Positions 6,316 to 13,404 of a DNA stretch of 13,960 bases are shown here, one piece after another. The notes under the pieces were generated by a model, which did not search any database, was not told where the DNA came from, and saw only the letters and a list, made by a program, of their open reading frames with translations. The DNA lies in the NCBI GenBank assembly GCA_007132395.1, contig SLOR01000249.1:1-13960 (forward strand), in the 5' to 3' direction. The translations under genes were made by a program, and so were the position numbers. The stretch comes from Bacteroidales bacterium. Its GTDB lineage: Bacteria > Bacteroidota > Bacteroidia > Bacteroidales > UBA7960. Positions within the stretch are counted from its first letter, which is position 1. The number at the start of each line of letters is the position of its first letter.

Positions 6316-6420
6316 TTAGTCGTGGCAACCTACCTGATTGTTTGATAGCTTTGCACAGCATTGTGCTTGTTTTTTATCAATCTGGTTGGCTTTTCTGGCT
6401 TTTTTTATAAGTGTTTTCAT
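6316..6420 (-). CDS. 34-residue Cys-containing peptide, candidate RiPP precursor
   Basis: ATG at 6420 to TAA at 6316, 34 residues. It starts MKTLIKKARKANQIDKKQ: the first 18 residues are Lys/Arg-rich and could be a leader. The end holds three cysteines, C21-C22 and C32, in a segment finishing QVGCHD, which could be the core. It lies exactly between the methyltransferase gene (91 nt away) and the radical SAM gene (40 nt away), all on one strand. A short ORF directly ahead of a SPASM-type peptide maturase is the classic position of a precursor peptide, and Cys is the usual target for sactipeptide/ranthipeptide-type chemistry. I do not recognise a named precursor family. Translation is not proven; the frame is short enough to arise by chance, and context is the main argument. 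Confidence 0.55.
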   Translation of the reverse strand: MKTLIKKARKANQIDKKQAQCCAKLSNNQVGCHD

Positions 6421-6465
6421 AATTGAGATAGGATATAATGGATTATGGATTCAATGTTTAATAAC

Positions 6466-6492
6466 GGCCTGCAATATACAAAAATATTGGCC
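6466..6492 (-). promoter_or_regulatory. Hairpin and possible internal promoter between methyltransferase and peptide
   Basis: Minus strand: GGC+CAATAT pairs with ATATTG+GCC (3-nt bulge), with a 6-nt loop, just after the methyltransferase stop. Overlapping its arm and loop is TATTTTTG (6486-6479), a perfect TAnnTTTG match, 59 nt before the peptide ATG. It could be an internal promoter giving extra peptide transcript, or an RNA processing or stabilising hairpin. Only one of these need be real. Confidence 0.4.
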
Positions 6493-6510
6493 AGCCTGCG
6501 TAATGGATAT

Positions 6511-7149
6511 TTACACTTTACTACCCTTTAAGGTAAAGCTGCATACTTTAATTCTTCCTTTTTCGTAGGGGGCTGACTCTTCTATGATTTCAACTTTTCC
6601 GAAACCGGCATCCTGCAAGTTCTTGTAATATTGCTCACGGGTTACGGCCCCGGCCCAGCATTCGGCCACCAGTTTGGGATCGTTGCGGTAGTCATCGGGC
6701 ACCTGCTCCAGGGCGTATATGTCGCTTACCACAAAGCTGCCTCCGGGTTTGAGAATGCGATAAATTTCTTTCCATACCCGGTTTTGTTCCAGGCTGTGGT
6801 TGAGGGTGCAGTTGGATAAAACCACATCGAGTGAATTGCTTTCCAGCTGTATGTTTTCCAGTTCACTCTTAATGAATGCGGTGTTGGTAAGATTCAGTTT
6901 TTTTGCATTTTCGCGCGCGGCAGTCATCATCGCTTCTGATACATCCACACCCCAGGCAAAACCGCCTTCTCCTGCCATGGTAGCCATTTTCATTACATCA
7001 TATCCCTTACCTGATCCCAGATCGGCACAATGATATCCTTCTTTTATATCCGCATAGTTAATGGCTCCTCCACAGGATAAACAGCACTGCTGACCCGATA
7101 ATTCATCATAACGTTGTGAAATGGCTTTTACAAAATCTCCTTGTGTCAT
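6511..7149 (-). CDS. ArsM-like SAM-dependent methyltransferase
   Basis: A 212-residue class I methyltransferase. Motif I is D43-LGSGKG with acidic D69 ending the second strand (GVDVSEAM); the later motifs are DVVLSNCTLNHS and ILKPGGSFVVSDIY. It resembles arsenite methyltransferases: C114 in the SNC motif and C164 in ECWAGA match the placement of As(III)-binding cysteines in ArsM, and an N-terminal C22-C23-x2-C26 could provide the third thiolate. It is shorter than typical bacterial ArsM and has no arsR or arsenic gene nearby. It is the first gene of a group with the small Cys-containing peptide and the radical SAM enzyme. It may therefore methylate the modified peptide or another thiol or metalloid substrate. 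Class assignment is firm; substrate is open. Confidence 0.8.
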   Translation of the reverse strand: MTQGDFVKAISQRYDELSGQQCCLSCGGAINYADIKEGYHCADLGSGKGYDVMKMATMAGEGGFAWGVDVSEAMMTAARENAKKLNLTNTAFIKSELENIQLESNSLDVVLSNCTLNHSLEQNRVWKEIYRILKPGGSFVVSDIYALEQVPDDYRNDPKLVAECWAGAVTREQYYKNLQDAGFGKVEIIEESAPYEKGRIKVCSFTLKGSKV

Positions 7150-7180
7150 ATATTTATATATAGTTATGTAGATGTGTGTA

Positions 7181-7188
7181 CAAAGTTA
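7181..7188 (-). promoter_or_regulatory. Candidate promoter of the methyltransferase-peptide-rSAM group
   Basis: Minus-strand TAACTTTG, a perfect TAnnTTTG match 31 nt upstream of the methyltransferase ATG, with a TTTA -33-like sequence about 22 nt further upstream. It would give a leader of about 25 nt. Confidence 0.55.
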
Positions 7189-7225
7189 GGAAAATATTCT
7201 TACGGTTAAATCCTGTTTGGGTTTA

Positions 7226-7720
7226 TTATGAAAAGTTTGAAAATAATGCTGCCAGTGAATGCCAGATTATAGCCAAAGAAACAACGAATTTCAAAAGAAC
7301 GCCCAGCAGTAAGCCTACGAAACTTCCCATGGCCGCGTAAAACGCTTCCTTACTTTTCTTACCGTTAACCATTTCTGCCAGCCATGCACCCGCCAGGGGG
7401 CCAATAAGCACTCCCAGGGGCGGGAAAAAGAATATTCCGATAACCAAACCCAGACTTGCACCCACGATACCATGTTTACTGCCCTTACCCAGGCGGGTAC
7501 CCCATATGGGCAAAAGATAATCGGCCAGTGTTATCAGCAAACAAATAATTCCATAACTTACCAGCACTGTTGTGCTAAAATGCAGATGTTTGCTGAAATG
7601 TAAGAGTAGCATTCCTGCAAAACTTACTGGAGGGCCCGGCAAAATGGGTATAAAAGCTCCCATGAGGCCTGCCAGCAAGAAAAGAAAACCTCCCAATATA
7701 AGGATCAGGTCAATTGACAT
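7226..7720 (-). CDS. DUF456 family membrane protein
   Basis: A 164-residue integral membrane protein with about four to five hydrophobic, Gly-rich segments (LILILGGFLFLLAGLMGAFI; VLVSYGIICLLITLADYLL; IVGASLGLVIGIFFFPPLGV; GSFVGLLLGVLLKFVVSLAI). The features IPILPGPPVSFAGMLLL, LADYLLP..GTRLGKGSKHG and LGVLIGPLAGAWLAE are diagnostic of DUF456 proteins, a widespread inner-membrane family of unknown function and usual length about 160. Its start overlaps the end of the PspC-domain gene by 11 nt, so the two are translationally coupled. Confidence 0.88.
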   Translation of the reverse strand: MSIDLILILGGFLFLLAGLMGAFIPILPGPPVSFAGMLLLHFSKHLHFSTTVLVSYGIICLLITLADYLLPIWGTRLGKGSKHGIVGASLGLVIGIFFFPPLGVLIGPLAGAWLAEMVNGKKSKEAFYAAMGSFVGLLLGVLLKFVVSLAIIWHSLAALFSNFS

Positions 7721-7898
7721 AGTTGTTGGAAGGAATAAGAAGGGCCAGTATCAGGTATACCAGCAAGCCTGAGCCATAAGCCAGCAGGGCAACGGCAAAA
7801 GCGATACGTAAAATCGTAGGGTCTATTTTGAAATACTCCCCCAGAGCGCCACATACACCGAAAATCATTCGGTTCTGATTTTTTCGTAAGCGTTTCAT
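7710..7898 (-). CDS. PspC domain protein (small)
   Basis: A 62-residue protein that is almost entirely one PspC domain: KRLRKNQNRMIFGVCGALGEYFKIDPTILR, followed by a hydrophobic helix (IAFAVALLAYGSGLLVYLILALLIP). Stand-alone PspC proteins are small inner-membrane proteins; in other bacteria PspC works in the phage-shock envelope-stress response, but the role of these short Bacteroidota forms is not settled. It is the first gene of a two-gene unit with DUF456. A near-consensus -7 element lies just upstream at 7918-7925. Confidence 0.88.
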   Translation of the reverse strand: MKRLRKNQNRMIFGVCGALGEYFKIDPTILRIAFAVALLAYGSGLLVYLILALLIPSNNYVN

Positions 7899-7917
7899 CT
7901 TTTTTGTTTTTGTCAGA

Positions 7918-7925
7918 TAAAAGTA
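7918..7925 (-). promoter_or_regulatory. Possible -7 element for pspC-DUF456
   Basis: Minus-strand TACTTTTA matches TAnnTTTG at 7 of 8 positions (final A for G) and lies 20 nt before the ATG. No -33 element is evident. Confidence 0.28.
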
Positions 7926-7970
7926 AAGTATTGCTTTTTATACTCAGCCATACTACAACAAAAGTATAAC

Positions 7971-8043
7971 TCCTGCAGGAATTTTACATCAATTTATCAA
8001 GATAAACCCTCATGCTTTGCCTTTGCAGGTTGTATGAGGGTTT
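7971..8043. repeat. Palindrome plus 10-bp inverted repeat between divergent genes
   Basis: TCCTGCAGGA at 7971-7980 is a perfect 10-bp palindrome. It is followed by a perfect 10-bp inverted repeat, AAACCCTCAT at 8004-8013 and ATGAGGGTTT at 8034-8043, with a 20-nt spacer that can form a small inner CCT/AGG stem. Neither strand has a T-run after the stem. The region from 7899 to 8183 holds no gene that I can see apart from promoter elements for the two divergent units. Confidence 0.5.
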
Positions 8044-8147
8044 GCAATGTGTCGGTATAGATTTTCCATAAAAAAAACAGGTTTATTTCTCCGCCAAAAC
8101 AATACAAAGATAGTTGGGCTGTTTAAAAAGAGTATCCATCCTTTTTA

Positions 8148-8155
8148 TAATTTTG
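8148..8155 (+). promoter_or_regulatory. Candidate promoter of the patatin gene
   Basis: TAATTTTG is a perfect TAnnTTTG match 28 nt before the ATG, with TTTA at 8122-8125, 22 nt upstream, as a -33-like sequence, the same spacing as the methyltransferase promoter. Confidence 0.5.
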
Positions 8156-8183
8156 CTGATAAACTTAAAAGCGTAGCCAGGAA

Positions 8184-10448
8184 GTGAAGAATTTTATAGC
8201 CTTTGTACTTGTGTTTTCAGGGTTGCTGATGGGTAAACTCCAGATGGAGCCTGCCAATGCAGCCGAGGGGCAGACTGTGGGATTAACCCTGAGCGGGGGA
8301 GGAGCCAAAGGGCTTGCTCATATTGGCGTTCTTCATATAATTGACAGTTTAGGAATAAGTGTAGATTATATCAGTGGCACAAGCATGGGCAGCATTGTAG
8401 GTGGAATGTATGCTGCCGGATACAGTGCTGCCGAAATAGACCAGATAGCCCGACAACTTGACTGGTCGGGTATTTTTTCGCGACGCACGAGCCTCGAATA
8501 TACCCATCCTCGTAAACGGGAGGTTTACGGCAGGTACATTATTGAGTTGCCACTGGAAAACTGGCGCTTTAAAATTCCCTCGGGTGCTATAGAAGGGCAG
8601 CAATTGTGGAATGTACTCAGCGAATTATTCTTTCATGTACGAAATATTGAAGATTTTCACGATTTCCCCATACCCTTTGCCTGTGTAGCCACCGACCTGG
8701 GCACGGGCGATGCAGTCATCCTTGACAAAGGCGATATCGTGGCGGCTATTCGCGCCAGCATGGCTATTCCATCGGTTTTTACCACCATTGAAATTGACAA
8801 CAGAAAGCTGGTGGATGGAGGCGTGGTGAAAAATTTTCCCGTGACCGTAGTAAAAGATATGGGGGCTGACTTTGTAATCGGCTCCAATGTTGCACAAGGC
8901 TTGCGGGAACCTGAAGAATTGATTACTCCTGTTGATGTACTCTATCAAATGGGTTTTTTTATGGATGCTCGCAGTTTTATCCAGAACCGTGAACTGACCG
9001 ATTTATACATTGAACCTCAGATGGAGGAGTTTACTATTACAAGTTTCTCGGATGTGGATTTTATTATTGAAAGAGGAAAACAGGCTGCCCGCCAGCAACT
9101 GCCCGCCCTGCTTTTGCTCAAAGAGAAACAACAACAGCTTAGCGGAGATCCAGGGATTTCTGCCTCCACCTCAAGTGTTGAAAAGCATAAAGCCTTTGTG
9201 GTAGACAGCCTGCAATTTGAAGGACTTGACAATGTTCGCAATTGGTTTGTTCGCAATGCGCTCGAGCTGCAAAAGGGAGATACCGTTAACATCAGTCGTA
9301 TCAACAGTTCCATAAACCGTCTGTTTGCCACGGGTTACTTCAATCGGATAACATATAATCTTTTGCCTGTTGATGATACCGATAAGGCCATTCTTGTATA
9401 CCATTTTGATGAAAAGCCTTTTGCCCGTGTGGGAACAGCCATTCACTACAGCTCTTTTTCCGGTGTGGGGCTGATAGGTAATCTGGCCACCAATAAGTTT
9501 CTGTTTTATAACACCTCGGCAAGTGTGAAGGCCTTGCTGTCGGAGACCCCGGCCATAAGAGGAAGTCTCGATTTTTTTGTAGATGACCGCCACCGGTCGT
9601 GGTTCAACTTTGAGGGATTGGTTCGGTATCTTAACTTCCCGGTGTATGAAGACTTTGAAATAACAGGTGAGTACAAACAAACCTATCTGCGTTATGAGTT
9701 TTCTTTTAACAGGCTCACCGGGCGCAACAGTTACTACTCCCTGGGTACCGCATGGTACTACCAGAGTCTCTCACCCAATATGCGGGCCGAATATTCGGTA
9801 AGGGGGAATATCCGTTCCAGTGAAATATTTGCCCTGTGGAAGCATAATTCTCTTAATCGTCAGGCTTTCCCTCAACACGGTACCCGCTTTGAACTGGGAA
9901 GTACTTTTTTCTTCAACCAAAAGCCCTCACTACGTTTTCGTAATCCCGAGGGGGAGGTGACCAGCAATTTCTCGGAGGCCGGTATAGATATAAGCAACTA
10001 CCTGCAGGCTTTTCTGGGTTGGGAATCCTATATTAGAGTGAGCCCCAGGCTTACCTCATTTAACCAGCTGCAAGCCGGGTACAACTTCTTTTACGAGCAG
10101 AGTTTTATAAATATGTTTAATCTGGGCGGAACCTATCCTTTCCTGAAAAACCAAATGATATTTGCCGGGCTCAATGAGTACGAAATTATTTCTAAAGGTA
10201 TTGTTGCAGGTAGCATAGGTTGGCGCTACAATATATGGGATGAGTTTATGCTTACCCCCCTGGTAAATGCAGCCGTATACAATTTTGAAATTGATGCTCT
10301 CCATCATATTTCACGCGATAATTTCGTGTTGGGTGCCGGTGTAAATATTGGTTATTTTTCAGGCATCGGGCCCATGGAAATATCTTTTGCTTACAGCCCC
10401 CAAACCCGAAAGGTGCTTGCTTACCTCAATTTAGGCTGGACTTTCTAA
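8184..10448 (+). CDS. Patatin-like phospholipase with POTRA and outer-membrane barrel (PlpD/type Vd-like)
   Basis: A 754-residue envelope protein. Residues 1-27 are a signal peptide ending in ANA. Residues about 30-320 are a patatin domain with a complete catalytic set: oxyanion loop GGGAKG (38-43), nucleophile S67 in GTSMG, and D211 in VDGG. Residues about 350-420 look like one POTRA domain (VVDSLQFEGLDNVRNWFVRN, then FATGYFNRITYNL). Residues about 430-754 are a BamA/TamA-like beta barrel with aromatic-rich strands and a C-terminal Phe (LAYLNLGWTF). This matches the type Vd arrangement, in which the lipase domain is placed at the cell surface or released; substrate phospholipid or lysophospholipid is inferred from the family. 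The ATG is preceded by AGGAAG, a fair ribosome-binding sequence. It is monocistronic, with the next gene 333 nt away. Confidence 0.9.
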   Translation: MKNFIAFVLVFSGLLMGKLQMEPANAAEGQTVGLTLSGGGAKGLAHIGVLHIIDSLGISVDYISGTSMGSIVGGMYAAGYSAAEIDQIARQLDWSGIFSRRTSLEYTHPRKREVYGRYIIELPLENWRFKIPSGAIEGQQLWNVLSELFFHVRNIEDFHDFPIPFACVATDLGTGDAVILDKGDIVAAIRASMAIPSVFTTIEIDNRKLVDGGVVKNFPVTVVKDMGADFVIGSNVAQGLREPEELITPVDVLYQMGFFMDARSFIQNRELTDLYIEPQMEEFTITSFSDVDFIIERGKQAARQQLPALLLLKEKQQQLSGDPGISASTSSVEKHKAFVVDSLQFEGLDNVRNWFVRNALELQKGDTVNISRINSSINRLFATGYFNRITYNLLPVDDTDKAILVYHFDEKPFARVGTAIHYSSFSGVGLIGNLATNKFLFYNTSASVKALLSETPAIRGSLDFFVDDRHRSWFNFEGLVRYLNFPVYEDFEITGEYKQTYLRYEFSFNRLTGRNSYYSLGTAWYYQSLSPNMRAEYSVRGNIRSSEIFALWKHNSLNRQAFPQHGTRFELGSTFFFNQKPSLRFRNPEGEVTSNFSEAGIDISNYLQAFLGWESYIRVSPRLTSFNQLQAGYNFFYEQSFINMFNLGGTYPFLKNQMIFAGLNEYEIISKGIVAGSIGWRYNIWDEFMLTPLVNAAVYNFEIDALHHISRDNFVLGAGVNIGYFSGIGPMEISFAYSPQTRKVLAYLNLGWTF

Positions 10449-10483
10449 CAGTTCACTCTTTTTGACTTTTCTTCTTCCTGTTT

Positions 10484-10509
10484 CCCTCAAAGTTCCTTCG
10501 CAACGAGGG
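10484..10509 (+). terminator. Weak terminator after the patatin gene
   Basis: CCCTC at 10484-10488 pairs with GAGGG at 10505-10509, with an inner GTT/AAC pairing, followed by TTTCTTC. Stem and T-run are both modest; location 35 nt past the stop codon is the main support. Confidence 0.3.
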
Positions 10510-10670
10510 TTTCTTCAAAAAATTATACATTCGATTTTGGTAGGTATTTTTAATGGTTTAGTGAGAACTTTGTCTTGCTTTTGTTGTTTAAAGTATTATT
10601 TTTACTGAAGCTTCGTTACCGGATGTTAAAAAGTTTTTCCCTCTTCTTTGTTTTTATGCTTCACGTAAAG

Positions 10671-10712
10671 ATTCTCTGGAAACGGTTCAGAGGATTTGTT
10701 TTGATAAAATCC
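10671..10712 (+). promoter_or_regulatory. Two mutually exclusive hairpins in the icd leader
   Basis: Hairpin 1 is an 8-bp stem (ATTCTCTG at 10671-10678 with CAGAGGAT at 10688-10695, one G-U pair, 9-nt loop). Hairpin 2 is a 6-bp stem (GGATTT at 10692-10697 with AAATCC at 10707-10712). They share bases 10692-10695, so only one can form at a time. Neither is followed by a T-run. They lie about 70 nt before the icd ATG and may be a leader control element; nothing identifies a ligand. Confidence 0.3.
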
Positions 10713-10781
10713 GCCAGATGCAAGGAAAGGAAATCAGCATATTAAGTCAGGAATTAACTATTTGAAATAAAACACATTGCA

Positions 10782-12014
10782 ATGAAGAAAATTCAAGTCA
10801 AAAACCCCGTGGTTGAACTGGACGGAGACGAAATGACCCGTATCATCTGGAAGTTTATTAAGGACAAACTTATCTTTCCTTATCTTGACCTGGACATTAA
10901 ATATTATGATTTGGGAATAGAGCATCGCGATGGCACCAACGATCAGGTTACCATTGATGCTGCCCATGCCATAAAAAAATACGGAGTTGGCATTAAGTGC
11001 GCCACTATAACACCCGATGAAGACCGTGTGGAGGAGTTCGGCTTAAAGCACATGTGGCGCTCGCCCAATGGTACCATCCGTAATATTCTGGGCGGTACGG
11101 TTTTCCGCGAACCCATCCTGATTTCCAACATCCCGCGCTTAGTGCCGGGCTGGAAGAAGCCAATCTGTATCGGCAGGCATGCCTTTGGCGATCAGTACCG
11201 TGCCACCGATTTCCTGACACGAGGACCGGGAAAACTTACCATCACCTTTACACCCGATGATGGTTCTGAAAAAATATCCCACGAAGTATATCATTTTGAA
11301 GGCGACGGTGTAGCTCTTTCCATGTATAATACCGATGAGTCCATTACCGGATTTGCCCGTGCCTGCATGAATCAGGCTCTGATGAAAAAATGGCCCCTGT
11401 ACCTCAGCACCAAAAATACCATATTAAAAAAATACGACGGACGGTTCAAGGATATATTCCAGGATGTCTTCGATGCTGAATTCAAAGAAAGGTTTGAGGC
11501 CAAAGGTATTACTTACGAGCATCGCCTTATTGATGATATGGTTGCTGCTGCCCTTAAATGGGAGGGAGGCTTTGTATGGGCCTGCAAGAATTACGACGGA
11601 GATGTGCAAAGCGATACCGTGGCCCAGGGCTTTGGTTCGTTGGGGCTAATGACCTCCACACTGGTAACCCCCGATGGCAAAACCATGGAAGCCGAAGCCG
11701 CTCACGGAACCGTTACACGCCACTACCGTATGCACCAGCAGGGCAAGCCCACCTCAACCAATCCTATCGCGAGTATATTTGCCTGGACACGTGGCCTGGC
11801 ATTCCGTGGAAAGTTGGATGAAAACAAAGACCTCATCAACTTTGCCCATACCCTGGAAAAAGTATGCATTCAAACCGTTGAAAGCGGCAAGATGACTAAA
11901 GATTTGGCCTTACTCATACATGGAAATAAAATGCAAAAGCAACATTATCTTTCCACCGAAGCGTTTCTGGAAGCCATCGACCAAAACCTGAAAAACCAGT
12001 TTACAAGCACATAA
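10782..12014 (+). CDS. icd: NADP-dependent isocitrate dehydrogenase (eukaryote-like, homodimeric)
   Basis: Oxidatively decarboxylates isocitrate to 2-oxoglutarate with NADP+ in the cytoplasm. At 410 residues it has the length of the eukaryote-like homodimeric class. Diagnostic features are the start VKNPVVELDGDEMTRIIW, the substrate loop TPDEDRVEEFGLKHMWRSPNGTIRN, GRHAFGDQYRATD with Arg at 132 (the same number as the isocitrate-binding Arg of human IDH1), the clasp region STKNTILKKYDGRFKDIF, the metal-binding segment HRLIDDMVA, and the cofactor loop EAEAAHGTVTRHYR. The ATG is preceded by an AT-rich leader without a Shine-Dalgarno sequence. It is the first gene of an operon with citrate synthase 36 nt downstream and acnA after that. 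Confidence 0.96.
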   Translation: MKKIQVKNPVVELDGDEMTRIIWKFIKDKLIFPYLDLDIKYYDLGIEHRDGTNDQVTIDAAHAIKKYGVGIKCATITPDEDRVEEFGLKHMWRSPNGTIRNILGGTVFREPILISNIPRLVPGWKKPICIGRHAFGDQYRATDFLTRGPGKLTITFTPDDGSEKISHEVYHFEGDGVALSMYNTDESITGFARACMNQALMKKWPLYLSTKNTILKKYDGRFKDIFQDVFDAEFKERFEAKGITYEHRLIDDMVAAALKWEGGFVWACKNYDGDVQSDTVAQGFGSLGLMTSTLVTPDGKTMEAEAAHGTVTRHYRMHQQGKPTSTNPIASIFAWTRGLAFRGKLDENKDLINFAHTLEKVCIQTVESGKMTKDLALLIHGNKMQKQHYLSTEAFLEAIDQNLKNQFTST

Positions 12015-12050
12015 GAACATTTTACTTACATCGCTAAAAAAACCAAAACC

Positions 12051-13373
12051 ATGGAATATATAAAAAACCGATTTTATGAGGCTGCCCTTAAAAAATACGA
12101 TGAGTTTCTGAAGCTAAAAAAGGAACACTCTGATGTTGTGGTGGGTAAAGTAACCATAGGGGATGTTTTTGCCGGTATGAAAGGCGTGCCCAGCCTGCTT
12201 ACCGAAACCTCCAAGCTTGATCCCCGTGATGGGATTCGCTTTCGGGGCATTCCTCTTAACGAATTGCGCAAAAGCATTCCCCGCTTGTGCGAACATGGCG
12301 AACCCCTGCCCGAGGGATTATTTTACCTGATGCTGATAGGGGAAGTACCCGAGCTGGATGATATCAGCAACCTGAGTAAAGATTGGGCCAGCCGTGCTAT
12401 TGTTCCCCAGCATGTTTTTGACGTAATTGATGCCATGCCCAAAAATGCCAGGCCCATGGCGCAATACGTGGCGGCGATTACCAGCATGGCCTCAGATTCC
12501 TATTTTCTTAATGCTCACCAGGCCGGGGTGCAGAAAAAGTTTTACTGGGATTCTACCTATGAAGATGTGATGAATCTTATTGCACGACTGCCGCGCATTG
12601 CAGCCTATATTTATCGCAGATCCTTTCACAAGGGCGAGCACATTGACCCTGACCCCAGGCTCGACTGGGCCGGAAATATGGCACATATGATGGGTTTCAG
12701 TGCACCGCCCCACAAAAGGTTAATGCGCCTTTACCTGAGTTTACATGCCGACCACGAAGGGGGCAATGTATCGGCACACGCCACCCACCTTGTGGGTTCA
12801 ACCCTTGCCAACCCTTACTACGCTTATTCAGCGGGTATGCTTGGACTGGCAGGACCCCTGCACGGCTTTGCCAATCAGAATGTGCTTAACTGGATCTTTG
12901 ATATGATGCGGGATTTGAATGACGAGGACCCTCCGGAAGAAAAAATCAAAAAGTATTGCAAAAAGTATCTTGACCAAGGTGGCGTAATTCCGGGTTACGG
13001 ACACGCCGTGTTAAGGGTTACCGACCCCCGCTTTGATGCACAGAGGGAGTTTGCGGAAAAATTCATTAAAAACGATAACCTGGTAAACATTGTCAATAAA
13101 CTCTATACTGTGGTGCCACCTCTGCTGGAAGCCACCGGCAAGGTGAAAAATCCCTGGCCCAATGTGGATGCCTTCAGCGGTGCTTTGCTAAGATACTACG
13201 GGATTAAGGAGCACCAATTCTATACCGTAATGTTTGGTGTTTCCAGGGCCCTGGGTGTACTTAGCTCCCTTCTTTTCGACCGTGTCTATGGCTTGCCTCT
13301 TGAAAGACCTACTTCTTATCGTTTGCAGTGGTACCAGGACGTAGCCAGCGGAAAAATAAAGCTGGATTTATAA
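12051..13373 (+). CDS. gltA: Citrate synthase (mitochondrial-like type)
   Basis: Condenses oxaloacetate with acetyl-CoA to citrate. The 440-residue protein resembles mitochondrial citrate synthase rather than the hexameric NADH-regulated bacterial form. The catalytic triad is complete: H271 in LAGPLHGFANQ, H318 in PGYGHAVLR and D373 in NVDAFSGALL. The C-terminal half keeps YYTVxFGVSRALG-like sequence (FYTVMFGVSRALGVLS) and the GLPLERPTS ending. It lies 36 nt after icd and 31 nt before acnA. The eukaryote-like form is known from Bacteroidota; it is expected here rather than evidence of recent transfer. The symbol gltA is used functionally. Confidence 0.95.
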   Translation: MEYIKNRFYEAALKKYDEFLKLKKEHSDVVVGKVTIGDVFAGMKGVPSLLTETSKLDPRDGIRFRGIPLNELRKSIPRLCEHGEPLPEGLFYLMLIGEVPELDDISNLSKDWASRAIVPQHVFDVIDAMPKNARPMAQYVAAITSMASDSYFLNAHQAGVQKKFYWDSTYEDVMNLIARLPRIAAYIYRRSFHKGEHIDPDPRLDWAGNMAHMMGFSAPPHKRLMRLYLSLHADHEGGNVSAHATHLVGSTLANPYYAYSAGMLGLAGPLHGFANQNVLNWIFDMMRDLNDEDPPEEKIKKYCKKYLDQGGVIPGYGHAVLRVTDPRFDAQREFAEKFIKNDNLVNIVNKLYTVVPPLLEATGKVKNPWPNVDAFSGALLRYYGIKEHQFYTVMFGVSRALGVLSSLLFDRVYGLPLERPTSYRLQWYQDVASGKIKLDL

Positions 13374-13404
13374 AACAGATATATAGCAGAAAACATATAA
13401 TACT

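Larger units (their letters stand above)
10449..10781 (+). other. Intergenic region and leader of the icd operon
   Basis: This 333-bp AT-rich stretch between the patatin gene and icd contains no gene I can support. It includes a possible terminator near its left end and a pair of hairpins nearer icd, listed separately. A -7-like GAACTTTG at about 10565-10572 (7 of 8 positions) would give a leader of about 200 nt; no perfect TAnnTTTG was found close to the icd start. Confidence 0.4.

Noticed and set aside
6346..6353. Plus-strand TAGCTTTG as a promoter antisense to the peptide gene
   Set aside because: It matches TAnnTTTG but has no -33 element at the right distance and nothing downstream on the plus strand to transcribe.
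4971..7149. Arsenosugar (ArsM/ArsS) or arsinothricin (ArsM/ArsL) locus
   Set aside because: The radical SAM enzyme has a SPASM domain and peptide-maturase-like N-terminus and does not look like ArsS or ArsL; no other ars gene is present.
8004..8043. 10-bp inverted repeat as an intrinsic terminator
   Set aside because: No T-run follows on either strand, and it lies upstream of divergent genes, where no terminator is needed.
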